This document shows positions 6,843-13,968 of a stretch of 19,205 bases of DNA, in pieces. This DNA is from Gammaproteobacteria bacterium UBA2810 (GTDB lineage Bacteria > Pseudomonadota > Gammaproteobacteria > Enterobacterales > Succinivibrionaceae), in contig DEHC01000051.1 of NCBI GenBank assembly GCA_002351705.1, positions 1 to 19,205 of the forward strand. Direction: 5' to 3'. A program made the position numbers and the translations under genes. Under the pieces are notes generated by a model. That model made no database searches, was not told the DNA's origin, and worked only from the letters and a program-made list of their open reading frames with translations. Position 1 is the first letter of the stretch; each line of letters starts with the position of its first letter.

Positions 6843-8219
6843 ATGAGCTATCTTTCTTTTGAGTTTGCTGTTTTCTTTACCCTCTTTGTCTCCGTCTACT
6901 GGACTCTCGGAGTGCGTTTCCGCTGCCAGCGCGGACTCCTCATTCTCGCCGGCTTCCTCCTCTACGGCTCGGTGAATGAATGGTTTGCCGTGCTCCTCGC
7001 CCTCTACAGCGTCTTCATCTATGCCTCGGGGAGATGGATTGCCTCCGGCTCCCGCTCGAAGTGGCCGGCCGCGGCGTGCATCTCGCTAGCGGTGCTCAAC
7101 CTTGCCTTCTTCAAGAACTTCGCGGTGCTCCGGGAGAGCCTCGGCAGCACGCTCACGGGCCTCGGGGTATCGTCATCAGTCCCTGACATCATCCTTCCCG
7201 TGGGGCTGAGCTTCTACACCTTTGCCTCAATCACCTATCTTGTCGCGGTTTACCGGGATCATTCAAAAGTCAGATCGCTTCCTGACGTGGCCTGCTACAT
7301 GTCGTTTTTCCCGACTATAATCATGGGGCCGATAATCCCCTCGGACTGCTTCTTCTCCCAGCTTGACGGAAAGAGGGAGCTAGGCGATCAGAACAGGGCG
7401 GCGGTGCTCGTGATCCTTGCCATATTCAAGATAATGATCTGCGCCAACTGCCTTGAGAACTACGCGGACAATATCCTCTCAAGCCCTGAGAGCTACTCGA
7501 CGCTGACGCTCTTCACCGCCATCAACGCCTACGCCGTCGAGCTCTTCTGCAACTTCAGCGGCTTCATAAACCTCGTCACGGCCGCAGCGCTCATCCTCGG
7601 ATTCAATCTCCCCGAGAACTTCAACATGCCGTACACTGCAGTCAGCGTGCAGGATTTCTGGAAAAGATGGCACATGACGCTCTGCGACTTCATCATGCGC
7701 TACATCTACTTCCCTCTCGGAGGAAGCCGCTGCAGCCTGCCGAGGACGATCTTCAACCTGTTCGCCGCCTTCATCATCTCCGGGCTCTGGCACGGCTGCA
7801 CTCTGAATTTCGTAATCTGGGGCGCGATGCACGGAGCGGGGGTTGCGTTCAACCATCTGAACAGGAAGTTCGGGTTCGTGAGCGTGCCAGCGTGGGCAGG
7901 GCGTCTTCTGACCTATCTTTACGTCACTGCAGCGTGGGTTCCGTTCAGGGCGGAATCCACAGAGGAGGCCTGGTCATTTGTCAGGGCCTTTTTCACCAAC
8001 CTTTCCTTCGAGGCCTCGGGGGAGACGCTTGCCGTGCTTGCATCCCTTGCAATATGGTGGGTTGTCTACCCGAGGCTCGGCAGCGCGGTCGGCCGCCTCG
8101 TCTCATGGCAGGAGCGGGTTCCTCTCGCCCTGAAGCCTGTTACCGTGACAGCTGCGGTCCTCATCCTGGTCTCGGCTATGCCCGGCACCATGCCCGGCCT
8201 TATTTATGCGGGGTTCTGA
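6843..8219 (+). CDS. patA: MBOAT O-acyltransferase, PatA/AlgI-like
   Basis: A polytopic inner-membrane protein (458 residues, about 11-12 hydrophobic segments) of the MBOAT family. Members move acyl groups, usually acetyl from acetyl-CoA, across the membrane to a periplasmic transferase. Key motifs are present: LPVGLSFYTF (119-128), the LPENFNMPY block (256-264), DFWKRWHMTL (271-280), YIYFPLGGSR and the catalytic-histidine motif GLWHGCTLNFVIWG, with H317. The usual DFSG-x-x-D element before this reads NFSGFIN (N237, N243), with both Asp replaced by Asn. The start is fixed by the family-typical N-terminus, but the ribosome binding site is poor (AAAAGG only 2 bases from ATG; GGAG 19 bases away). 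It is followed after 3 bases by a tandem SGNH protein and then an Ape1-like lipoprotein, which favours a peptidoglycan O-acetylation role (PatA) over alginate (AlgI) or teichoic acid (DltB). The symbol is given on context. Confidence 0.8.
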   Translation: MSYLSFEFAVFFTLFVSVYWTLGVRFRCQRGLLILAGFLLYGSVNEWFAVLLALYSVFIYASGRWIASGSRSKWPAAACISLAVLNLAFFKNFAVLRESLGSTLTGLGVSSSVPDIILPVGLSFYTFASITYLVAVYRDHSKVRSLPDVACYMSFFPTIIMGPIIPSDCFFSQLDGKRELGDQNRAAVLVILAIFKIMICANCLENYADNILSSPESYSTLTLFTAINAYAVELFCNFSGFINLVTAAALILGFNLPENFNMPYTAVSVQDFWKRWHMTLCDFIMRYIYFPLGGSRCSLPRTIFNLFAAFIISGLWHGCTLNFVIWGAMHGAGVAFNHLNRKFGFVSVPAWAGRLLTYLYVTAAWVPFRAESTEEAWSFVRAFFTNLSFEASGETLAVLASLAIWWVVYPRLGSAVGRLVSWQERVPLALKPVTVTAAVLILVSAMPGTMPGLIYAGF

Positions 8220-8222
8220 CGG

Positions 8223-10595
8223 ATGAGCGGCAAAAACGGACTCGGCGCATTCCTCTATGTCTCTGTGTCAGCGCTGACTGCACTGGGCATAATCTACCAT
8301 GCCCAGATTGTCCAGGAGCTGGTAAGGCATTACGAGTTCGCCGAGAACCTCTTCCCGGGGAGCGGGGATTTAAGCTATACCGTGAACAGCTCCGGCGAGG
8401 CGGTTGACGATACTGGCATTTCCCTTGATGAAAGCCTTTCCGCAACAGGAAGGGGCGTCTCCCCAGAGAGCAGGGCTGAAGAGATAGATGATGAGGCGGT
8501 ATCCGGCCCCGGGGAACTGCCCGCATCCGGAAAGGACGGAAGCGGCTCCGGCACGGTCCAGAAGCCAGGGGAGCTCATTGCAGGCGGAGTGAGCGGGACG
8601 GTCGGAGACGGCACCGGACCTCAGAGTCCCGCCGGGCCGGAAAAGGCCGGCGCGCAGTCCGGCAGCAGGCCGGAGTGCGCCATCCCGCATCATGGGTTCT
8701 CACTTACGAAGGGCGGGAGCGTCCTTTTCATCGGCGACTCGCTGATGCATGATCTTGCCCCCGCTGCCGCAAGGGAGCTCAAGGCGCACGGCATCAGATC
8801 AGTCAATGCCAGCAAGTCAGGCACCGGCCTCAGGACCGATACCGGGCGCGAGTGGAAGCAGCACGTCACTGATATACTGAAGCGTGATGACAGCATCCGC
8901 CTCATAGTCGTCATGATCGGGGCGAATGATCCGGTGGGGTTCTTCGAGGGGCGGAACGTCATCAAGTTCGGCAGCCCGAAATGGCGCGACTTCTACCGCG
9001 GAAGGATAGCGGAGATTTACGCGCTTGCTGGGAAGCACGGCGCCTCGGTCATGTGGTACGCGCTTCCTGCCATGAAGAGCAGCAAGTACGATGCCAAGGC
9101 CAGGATCCTCACCGGGCTCTTCAGCGACGAGGCGGAGAAGAGGGGCGGCATAATGATCTCGGCCGAGGCTATCTCCCCGGGCGGCCGCTACTCCGCCTAC
9201 CTCAATGACCGCGGCACCATGAGGCAGGTGAGGAAGGACGACGGCATCCACTTCACCATGTACGGCGCAGGGCTACTTGCCAGGGATTTCATGGCAAGGC
9301 TGGTGCAGCTTGAGGAGAAGGGCAGGGCCTATGCCGCGGCAGGGTGCGCGGCGCCGGGCGGAAAGCAGGAGGCGGCTGTGCTGGCAGAGAACAGCGCCGG
9401 AAAGAACGGAGTGAAGCCGGAAACCCCGGGGAAGCCGGAAAAGCCCGTGAGCGCAGTGAACCAGCATGCCGGTGCTGACGGCGGGCCGCAGCAGGCAGCC
9501 GCCCCGGGGGATGACGGTGGCGCTGACGATGACATCGAGCCAGCCGAGACCTCAGGTGAGGCGCTGGCAAAGACCGAGTCAAGCCGTGGCCTCATACCAG
9601 AGGCCGGAAGCGACGGGCTCTTCGAGGTCATGACCAATGACCGGATGCTCTTTGTCGGCGACTCCCTGATGCAGGGAATTGCCCCGCAGATCATAAAGGA
9701 GCTTGACCGCCGGAGCATCCGCTACAGCAACCCCAGCATGAAGAGCACCGGGCTTCTTGTAAGGAAGAGCTGCAACTGGTTCGAGAAGACCGAGCAGGAG
9801 CTTTCCGACGATGCCGCCATCAGGTACATGGTGGTCATGCTCGGTCTCAATGATCCGCTTGGCTTCAACGTCAACGGCAAGCCGCAGGCGTTCGGCTCGG
9901 AGGGCTGGATCAGGAGCTACCGCGAGTTTGTGGACCGCATCTATGCCATTGCGGACCGCCATCACGTGAAGGTCTTCTGGTACAAGATCCCGCCTGTGAG
10001 GTCAAAGACGCTTGACAGCAAGATCCCGGTGCTCAACGGCATATTCGAGGAGGAGGCGGCCGCAAGGGGCGGCGTGTTCCTGGAGGTTGCGGCAATGGCT
10101 CCGGAGGGCAAATATGCCGCCTATATCCCCTTTGACGGAAAGTCAAGGAAAGTCAGGGCGGATGACGGCATTCATTTCAACGTGCGCGGAGCCGGGGTGA
10201 TGGCGGCCGAGTTCCTCCGGCACCTGCGCTTCTCCGGGTCCGAGAGAAACCTCAGGTTCTACGATCCGGGGTTCGCGAGGGACAGCGGCACAAGTCCGGA
10301 CGGTGACAGAGCGCGTGATGACAAAAGCGCGCTGAGCCGTGAGGAAAAGAAAAGTGCTCCAGATTCGGGAAGGCAGCCGGAGCCTTCTGCAGGTCCGGCG
10401 CTCCCGGAGAGGAAATCAGGCCGGAGCGGTGACGCGGACGGAGAAGGCCGGACTTCAGGTCCGGCAGCTCCGGGAAAGAGCGCATCCGCGGATTCAGACA
10501 GTTCCGCCGGATCAGGCAGAGCCCTGAGGCGGACGTTTTTTTCAGACATTACATACTTCAGTCATGTTCAGACTGCGGGGGCTAAGCATGTTTAG
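8223..10595 (+). CDS. Tandem double DUF459/SGNH protein, PatB-like O-acetyltransferase
   Basis: A 790-residue membrane-anchored periplasmic protein. A hydrophobic segment at about residues 7-28 acts as an uncleaved anchor, and a variable linker runs to about 155. Two DUF459-type SGNH domains follow. Domain 1 (about 163-362) has VLFIGDSLM (S173), VMIGANDP (N235) and KDDGIH (D340, H343). Domain 2 (about 470-670) has MLFVGDSLM (S481), VMLGLNDP (N543) and ADDGIH (D648, H651). Both catalytic Ser-Asp-His sets are complete, so neither domain looks dead. A Pro/Ala/Gly-rich linker (about 370-465) joins them, and a 115-residue charged, low-complexity tail ends the protein. It starts 3 bases after the MBOAT stop and overlaps the next gene by 8 bases, so translation is coupled. 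The likely job is to accept acetyl groups from the MBOAT partner and place them on peptidoglycan. Which domain transfers and which hydrolyses cannot be read from the sequence. Confidence 0.8.
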   Translation: MSGKNGLGAFLYVSVSALTALGIIYHAQIVQELVRHYEFAENLFPGSGDLSYTVNSSGEAVDDTGISLDESLSATGRGVSPESRAEEIDDEAVSGPGELPASGKDGSGSGTVQKPGELIAGGVSGTVGDGTGPQSPAGPEKAGAQSGSRPECAIPHHGFSLTKGGSVLFIGDSLMHDLAPAAARELKAHGIRSVNASKSGTGLRTDTGREWKQHVTDILKRDDSIRLIVVMIGANDPVGFFEGRNVIKFGSPKWRDFYRGRIAEIYALAGKHGASVMWYALPAMKSSKYDAKARILTGLFSDEAEKRGGIMISAEAISPGGRYSAYLNDRGTMRQVRKDDGIHFTMYGAGLLARDFMARLVQLEEKGRAYAAAGCAAPGGKQEAAVLAENSAGKNGVKPETPGKPEKPVSAVNQHAGADGGPQQAAAPGDDGGADDDIEPAETSGEALAKTESSRGLIPEAGSDGLFEVMTNDRMLFVGDSLMQGIAPQIIKELDRRSIRYSNPSMKSTGLLVRKSCNWFEKTEQELSDDAAIRYMVVMLGLNDPLGFNVNGKPQAFGSEGWIRSYREFVDRIYAIADRHHVKVFWYKIPPVRSKTLDSKIPVLNGIFEEEAAARGGVFLEVAAMAPEGKYAAYIPFDGKSRKVRADDGIHFNVRGAGVMAAEFLRHLRFSGSERNLRFYDPGFARDSGTSPDGDRARDDKSALSREEKKSAPDSGRQPEPSAGPALPERKSGRSGDADGEGRTSGPAAPGKSASADSDSSAGSGRALRRTFFSDITYFSHVQTAGAKHV

Positions 10596-11847
10596 GAAAT
10601 TACAGATGCTCCTTGCGAGCGTACTCGCGCTGTCAGTCGCCGGATGCGGGACTGCCGTCAGCAGCGGCGGCAGCGAGCCGCTCCTTGCGAATTATGATGC
10701 CGACTGCTGCGTGGCGGGCGAGCCGAAGGGCTTTGTCATCCCGAAGGGAATGGCGGAGAGCAGGCAGAAGCGCGCCGACGTCGTAGCCGAGGAGGAGGAG
10801 CTTGAGGAGTTCTCCGGATTCCTCAACATCAGCCGGAAGATCAGGGACAAGCACGGCCTCAGGATCTCGGTAATCGGCGACTCGCACATTGCCGCTGACT
10901 TCTTCACCGACAAGCTCAGGAAGCTCTCCTTCGCCGACAACAGCTACGGAGTGGGCGGCGTGTTCCCGCTGCAGCCTAAGTATCACCAGAATGTCGTCAT
11001 CACCTCCCAGGGAAACGGCTTTGAGGTGATAAGCTCGCGCTTTTCCGATACGGGCTACAACGGTGAGTTCCCTGCAGGCGGCGTGATGGCGAGGGCGGAG
11101 AAGAACGGAGCCTCGATAGTCTACCGGAGCAGCCTTCCTCTCAAGGACATGCAGGCAACCTTCTGGGTGAAGGGGAAGCCCGGCGACTCGTTCACCGTAA
11201 CCGGAAGAAATGGCGGGAAGTCCTCCTATTCGGTGAAGACCGGCAGGTGGGAGCATTTCACCGCCTCCGGCATGAAATTCCCCGTAACGTTCACCGCGGC
11301 GAACAAGGACTCCTTCATCGGAACGGTGTTTGTTGACACCAGTTCGGGCTATGTCGACTCGTTCGGAATCAACGGAGCTCAGGTGAACATCTTCAAGCGG
11401 TGGAACCTGGAGGCGTTCGGCGACTATCTCAGGTTCACGAAGCCCGATCTGGTGCTTCTCGAGTACGGCGCGAATGACGCGCTGAGCGGCTCGTTCAGCG
11501 AGAAAGGCTTCGAGAAGGACTACCTCAGCGCCATTGACTTCATCAGCAGCAACGCCCCCGGTGCAGAGATTATCCTGATGTCACCCCCGACTGTCGCGAA
11601 GTTCACCCAGGGGATCATGAAGGTGTACCCGGAGTTTGACAGCATCAGGAAGGTCATCGAGAAGGTCGCTGACGAAAGGGGGCTTCTGATCTTCGACATG
11701 CACGACGAGATGACCCGCGGCGGAGGCAAGGCCGGCTGGGTGAAGCTCGGCCTCTCGAAGAGGGATGTCCACCTGACCCGTGACGGATACTATACGATGG
11801 GCAGCTATTTTTACAGCGCGCTCATCAGCTTCCTCAACGAGATATGA
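10588..11847 (+). CDS. SGNH lipoprotein, Ape1-like peptidoglycan O-acetylesterase
   Basis: A 419-residue lipoprotein. The N-terminus MFRKLQMLLASVLALSVAGC is a lipoprotein signal with the acylated Cys at position 20. SGNH block I is VIGDSHIAADFFT (S99), in the GDSH form typical of Ape1. A beta-rich insert (about 125-255) with FWVKGKPGDSFTVTG fits the CBM35-like domain of Ape1. Block II is SFGINGAQ (259-266), block III is EYGANDA (N296) and the end is RDVHLTRDGY with D393 and H395. The Asp-x-His spacing matches the Ser/Asp/His triad reported for Neisseria Ape1. Ape1 enzymes remove O-acetyl groups from MurNAc so that lytic transglycosylases can act. The ATG at 10588 is preferred over one at 10564, because GCGGGG lies upstream and the signal peptide begins there; it overlaps the preceding gene by 8 bases. 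It is last in the three-gene operon. A second transferase rather than an esterase remains possible. Confidence 0.8.
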   Translation: MFRKLQMLLASVLALSVAGCGTAVSSGGSEPLLANYDADCCVAGEPKGFVIPKGMAESRQKRADVVAEEEELEEFSGFLNISRKIRDKHGLRISVIGDSHIAADFFTDKLRKLSFADNSYGVGGVFPLQPKYHQNVVITSQGNGFEVISSRFSDTGYNGEFPAGGVMARAEKNGASIVYRSSLPLKDMQATFWVKGKPGDSFTVTGRNGGKSSYSVKTGRWEHFTASGMKFPVTFTAANKDSFIGTVFVDTSSGYVDSFGINGAQVNIFKRWNLEAFGDYLRFTKPDLVLLEYGANDALSGSFSEKGFEKDYLSAIDFISSNAPGAEIILMSPPTVAKFTQGIMKVYPEFDSIRKVIEKVADERGLLIFDMHDEMTRGGGKAGWVKLGLSKRDVHLTRDGYYTMGSYFYSALISFLNEI

Positions 11848-11850
11848 CTT

Positions 11851-11873
11851 CCGGCCGCTCCCCGTGCGGTTTA
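11851..11873 (+). terminator. Weak terminator candidate after the O-acetylation operon
   Basis: CCGC and GCGG (with a flanking G-T pair) surround a 7-base loop and are followed by TTTA, a few bases after the stop at 11847. The stem is only 4-5 bp, and the T-run overlaps the fabB -35. Termination here is uncertain. Confidence 0.3.
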
Positions 11874-11898
11874 CTAAGGCGGCGTGAGCGGTTATAAT
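11870..11898 (+). promoter_or_regulatory. fabB promoter
   Basis: The -35 TTTACT (11870-11875) and perfect -10 TATAAT (11893-11898) are separated by 17 bases. Transcription would start near 11905, about 25 bases before the ATG. No clear FabR or FadR operator was recognised. Confidence 0.7.
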
Positions 11899-11929
11899 CC
11901 ATTGGGCTGAATAGTAGATAGGTTTTTTC

Positions 11930-13144
11930 ATGAGAACAGTTGTCGTAACCGGTTTAGGCATTATTTCAAGCATCGGCTGCAATGCCGGTGAAGTCACCGA
12001 GTCCCTCAGAAACGGGAAGTCAGGGATTTCCCATTCGGATGAGTTCGAGGAGATGGGGCTCAGATCCCAGGTCTGGGGAGCCCCTAAGATCAATCCTTCC
12101 GAGCTGATTGACCGCAGGGTGATGAGGTTCATGGGTGATGCCGCTGCGTTTGCCTATCTGTCAATGAAACAGGCAGTCGAGGACTCCGGCCTTACCGAAC
12201 AGGAAGTGTCCAATGAGAGGACCGGCCTTATCGCCGGATCCGGCGGAGCGTCCTGCAAGAACACGGTTGAGGCAGCCGATATCCTGAGGACCAAGGGCGT
12301 AAGGCGAGTCGGTCCCTACATGGTTCCGAGGATCATGGGCTCAACCGTGTCCGCCTGCCTGTCCACCCCCTTCCACATCAAGGGCATAAACTATTCGATA
12401 AGCTCAGCCTGCTCGACCTCCTCGCACTGCATCGAGTCAGCCGCCGAGCAGATCATGCTCGGCAACCAGGACGTGATGTTCGCAGGCGGCGGTGAGGAGC
12501 TCCACTGGTCAATGTCCTGCCTGTTTGATGCGATGGGCGCACTCTCCACCAAGTACAACGCCACTCCCGAGCTTGCCTCGAGGGCTTACGACGCCAACCG
12601 TGACGGCTTTGTCATCGCAGGCGGCGGCGGAATGATCGTACTCGAGGAGCTGGAGCACGCGAAGGCCAGAGGCGCAAAGATCTACGCGGTCCTCTCCGGG
12701 TTCGGCGCGTCCTCGGACGGCTTCGACATGGTTGCACCCTCAGGAGAGGGCGCCGAGCGCTGCATGAAGATTGCACTCGAGAAGGCCGGCTGCGGCGTTG
12801 ACTACATCAATACCCACGGCACCTCAACCAAGGTCGGCGACTCCAAGGAGATTGAGGCAATCAAGAATGTTTTCGGTGACAAGGTTCCGAGACTCTCCTC
12901 GACCAAGTCCATGACCGGCCACTCGCTCGGCGCTGCAGGCGTCCAGGAGGCGATCTACTCGCTCCTCATGATGAAGAACAGCTTCATTGCCCCGAGCATC
13001 AATGTCGAGACTCCCGATCCTTCCGTGGAGGGCATTCCCCTTGTCACAAAGACCGAGGAGTGCGAGCTCGAGCATGTCATGTCGAACAGCTTCGGCTTCG
13101 GCGGAACCAACTCGACCCTGATCTTCTCGAAGTATCACGGCTGA
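11930..13144 (+). CDS. fabB: 3-oxoacyl-ACP synthase I (beta-ketoacyl-ACP synthase)
   Basis: A condensing enzyme of type II fatty acid synthesis, needed for elongating the cis-3-decenoyl-ACP branch and hence for unsaturated fatty acids in gammaproteobacteria. It has 404 residues against 406 in E. coli. The thiolase-fold Cys-His-His triad is complete: C161 in SSACSTSSH, H296 in NTHGTST and H331 in MTGHSLG, with K326 just before. The sequence is FabB rather than FabF: VVTGLGIISSIG start, SGISHSDEFEEMGLRS, VWG, ELIDRRVMRFM, GGGEELHWSMSCLFDAMGA and the MSNSFGFGGTN end. It is transcribed from its own promoter and ends in a strong terminator. Its usual partner fabA is not in the window. Confidence 0.97.
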   Translation: MRTVVVTGLGIISSIGCNAGEVTESLRNGKSGISHSDEFEEMGLRSQVWGAPKINPSELIDRRVMRFMGDAAAFAYLSMKQAVEDSGLTEQEVSNERTGLIAGSGGASCKNTVEAADILRTKGVRRVGPYMVPRIMGSTVSACLSTPFHIKGINYSISSACSTSSHCIESAAEQIMLGNQDVMFAGGGEELHWSMSCLFDAMGALSTKYNATPELASRAYDANRDGFVIAGGGGMIVLEELEHAKARGAKIYAVLSGFGASSDGFDMVAPSGEGAERCMKIALEKAGCGVDYINTHGTSTKVGDSKEIEAIKNVFGDKVPRLSSTKSMTGHSLGAAGVQEAIYSLLMMKNSFIAPSINVETPDPSVEGIPLVTKTEECELEHVMSNSFGFGGTNSTLIFSKYHG

Positions 13145-13162
13145 TAAAGATCTCTACTTATG

Positions 13163-13190
13163 GAGCGGGTCAATGATCCGCTCTTTTTTT
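13163..13190 (+). terminator. fabB terminator
   Basis: GAGCGG (13163-13168) pairs with CCGCTC (13178-13183). The stem can extend inward through a G-U pair and is followed directly by seven T residues. It lies 19 bases after the fabB stop. Confidence 0.88.
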
Positions 13191-13218
13191 GTCCGCATTG
13201 CGCATCGCAGGTTCAATC

Positions 13219-13968
13219 ATGGCCAATGACAGGGAAACAGAGCGTCTTGACAAGTATATCTGCTCGGTCACTTCCTTCACCAGATCTGTTCTGGGCAAGG
13301 AGATCAGGAAACGAGGCGCATCGCTTAACGGGAAACAGATAAAGGATCCTTCTGTAAAGGTCCGCGAGGGCGATGTCATAGAGATCGCCGGGATGGAGAT
13401 CACCGTGTCCCTTAAGCCGGTATACCTCATGATGAACAAGCCTGCGGGAGTCGTTTCCGCAAACAGCGATGACTCATACGACACGGTGTTCTCGCTTCTT
13501 CCCGAGCGCTATGCAAGATGCCACTGCGTCGGGAGGCTCGACATCGACACCGAGGGGCTTCTCCTTATCACGGATGACGGGCAGTGGTCGCACATGATCA
13601 CATCGCCTGCAAAGGGGGTAAGGAAGGTGTACCGGGCGGTGCTCGCGAGCGATTTTTCCGATGAGGCGGTGTCACGCATCAGAAACGGCATTGAGCTCAG
13701 GGGCGAGAAGGAGCCTGCCTTTGCCGAGGTGACAAAGGTCGGTCCGCTTACCTGGGACTTTGCCGTCACGGAAGGGCGCTATCACGAGATCAAGCGCATT
13801 GCGGCGGCCGCCGGCAGCAGCGTGACCGCGCTCAGAAGGCTTTCGATCGGGGCTCTTTCCCTTGATGAGAGCCTTGCCCCCGGCATGTACCGTGAGCTTG
13901 ACGCCAATGAGATCCTTCTGCCGCTTGCAAACGGCTCCTCCTCAGATGAAGATGGCCGCGGTTCCTGA
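13219..13968 (+). CDS. rsuA: 16S rRNA pseudouridine(516) synthase
   Basis: Converts U516 of 16S rRNA to pseudouridine during small-subunit assembly. It has 249 residues against 231 in E. coli, the extra length being a short N-terminal lead and a Ser/Asp-rich tail (GSSSDEDGRGS). An N-terminal S4 RNA-binding domain (about 8-60, RLDKYICSVTSFTR) precedes the synthase core. The core has LMMNKPAGVVS, the catalytic-Asp motif GRLDIDTEGLLL (D108), DDGQWSH and EGRYHEIKRIAAAAG. DDGQWSH and GRLDIDT with LAPGMYREL point to RsuA rather than RluB, RluE or RluF. An in-frame TTG at 13189 lies inside the fabB terminator T-run, so the ATG at 13219 is chosen, although only a weak GCAGG precedes it. The 3' end overlaps the convergent DMT transporter gene by 27 bases. 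Confidence 0.92.
   Translation: MANDRETERLDKYICSVTSFTRSVLGKEIRKRGASLNGKQIKDPSVKVREGDVIEIAGMEITVSLKPVYLMMNKPAGVVSANSDDSYDTVFSLLPERYARCHCVGRLDIDTEGLLLITDDGQWSHMITSPAKGVRKVYRAVLASDFSDEAVSRIRNGIELRGEKEPAFAEVTKVGPLTWDFAVTEGRYHEIKRIAAAAGSSVTALRRLSIGALSLDESLAPGMYRELDANEILLPLANGSSSDEDGRGS

Noticed and set aside
7667..8407. Plus-strand open frame overlapping the MBOAT and PatB-like genes
   Set aside because: Out-of-frame shadow with a Cys/Arg-rich translation; both overlapping genes have clear family motifs.
6843..11847. Alginate or cellulose acetylation cluster
   Set aside because: No AlgJ/AlgX/AlgF, glycosyltransferase or export genes are present; the Ape1-like third gene fits peptidoglycan better.
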